Part shown: in pieces, positions 5,096 through 5,628 of the stretch | Layout: each line of letters starts with the position of its first letter | How positions within the stretch are numbered: position 1 is the stretch's first letter | DNA from: Candidatus Moraniibacteriota bacterium | GTDB lineage: Bacteria; Patescibacteriota; Minisyncoccia; Moranbacterales; UBA2206 | NCBI GenBank assembly: GCA_026396205.1 | Contig: JAPLXF010000031.1 | Span: 1-5,628 of the forward strand | Direction: 5' to 3' | DNA: 5,628 nucleotides | Translations under genes and position numbers: made by a program | Notes under the pieces: generated by a model | What the model saw: only the letters and a program-made list of their open reading frames with translations | Database searches by the model: none | What the model was told of the DNA's origin: nothing

Positions 5096-5628
5096 TTACG
5101 GTGTCAGTCTTTTCACATCCCGCGGGAAAAGTATGGCTTCCTTGATACTGCCAAGGCCGAGTATTTTTTGGACGATCCTTTCCGAGCCCAAGCCCCAGCC
5201 GCCATGGGGCGGAATGCCATATTTGAAAATATCCAGATAATCTTTGAACTGTTCCGGCTTCATTTTGCGTTTCTTGATATTTTTCAGCAACTCCTGATAA
5301 TTATTGATTCTCTGACCCCCGCTGGCAATTTCTACTCCGCGGTAGATTAGGTCAAAAGTCTCCGTATATTCCGGATCGGCGCTGGGCATGGAATAAAACG
5401 GGCGAAGCCGGTAAGGATAGTGGGTCAAAAAAACAAAATCTGAATTATGTTCTTTTTTAGCCCATTGGCCGATAAGTTTTTCTCCCTCGGAATCAATATC
5501 TAGATTTTCGATTTTCTTGCCGTATCCGCTGCTAAGAATTTCAACCGCTTCTGTAAGCTTAACGCGCGGAATCGGCACGAAAGCCGGAATTTCCGCGCCG
5601 TATTTTTCCAATTCTGAACGGCAATTTT
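5096..5628 (-). CDS. aspS: Aspartyl-tRNA synthetase, archaeal type, C-terminal part (runs off right edge)
   Basis: This class II synthetase charges tRNAAsp, and in non-discriminating forms also tRNAAsn, with aspartate. The visible 176 residues cover the end of the catalytic domain. Residues MPSADPEYTETFDLIYRG (about 80-97), VEIASGGQRI (about 98-107) and FKYGIPPHGGWGLGSERIV (about 134-152) match the archaeal/eukaryotic-type AspRS, including class II motif 3 with its ATP-binding Arg. The C-terminus ILFPRDVKRLTP is also typical. The bacterial-type AspRS with its GAD insertion does not fit. LysRS and AsnRS are less likely because the active-site stretch reads as in AspRS. The frame is open upstream to 5628 (first visible residues NCRSEL); motifs 1 and 2 and the anticodon-binding domain lie outside. 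Whether it is non-discriminating cannot be seen here. No clear terminator follows the stop. Confidence 0.9.
   Translation of the reverse strand, partial: NCRSELEKYGAEIPAFVPIPRVKLTEAVEILSSGYGKKIENLDIDSEGEKLIGQWAKKEHNSDFVFLTHYPYRLRPFYSMPSADPEYTETFDLIYRGVEIASGGQRINNYQELLKNIKKRKMKPEQFKDYLDIFKYGIPPHGGWGLGSERIVQKILGLGSIKEAILFPRDVKRLTP

Overview
The window looks like a piece of a bacterial chromosome, most likely from the Candidate Phyla Radiation (Patescibacteria), Parcubacteria-like. This is an inference from compact, moderately AT-rich coding, weak Shine-Dalgarno sites, an archaeal-type aspartyl-tRNA synthetase beside bacterial cell-wall and condensin genes, and palindromic repeats in the gene gaps. 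No marker gene here fixes the lineage. All seven genes lie on the minus strand, so transcription runs from high to low coordinates.

Layout in transcription order. (1) 5628-5096: C-terminal part of an archaeal-type aspS, entering from the right edge. (2) 5095-4900: a gap with two palindromic structures. (3) 4899-3730: a 12-segment MFS transporter ending at a clear intrinsic terminator (3692-3717). (4) 3690-3662: a good sigma70-type promoter, then 3632-3087, a YbaK/EbsC-type aminoacyl-tRNA deacylase. (5) 3090-3001: a cluster of hairpins forming a MITE/REP-like element between the deacylase and scpA. (6) 2992-669: a tight cluster scpA-scpB-D-Ala-D-Ala carboxypeptidase with gaps of 8 and 6 bases. 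(7) 668-533: a gap with a 13-bp hairpin and short degenerate repeats. (8) 532-1: the N-terminal half of mraY, leaving through the left edge. The real mraY and aspS frames are open to the window edges.

The genes serve housekeeping functions. ScpA and ScpB are the kleisin and kite subunits of SMC condensin. The carboxypeptidase and MraY act in peptidoglycan trimming and lipid I synthesis. AspS and the deacylase act in tRNA charging and its quality control.

The most striking feature is non-genic: palindromic elements lie in three of the gene gaps (dacA/mraY, deacylase/scpA, aspS/MFS), and one (3328-3382) lies inside the deacylase gene, in frame, where it appears to add about 19 residues. This resembles the protein-coding palindromic elements known from Rickettsia. 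A related hairpin also supplies the stop codon of the same gene.
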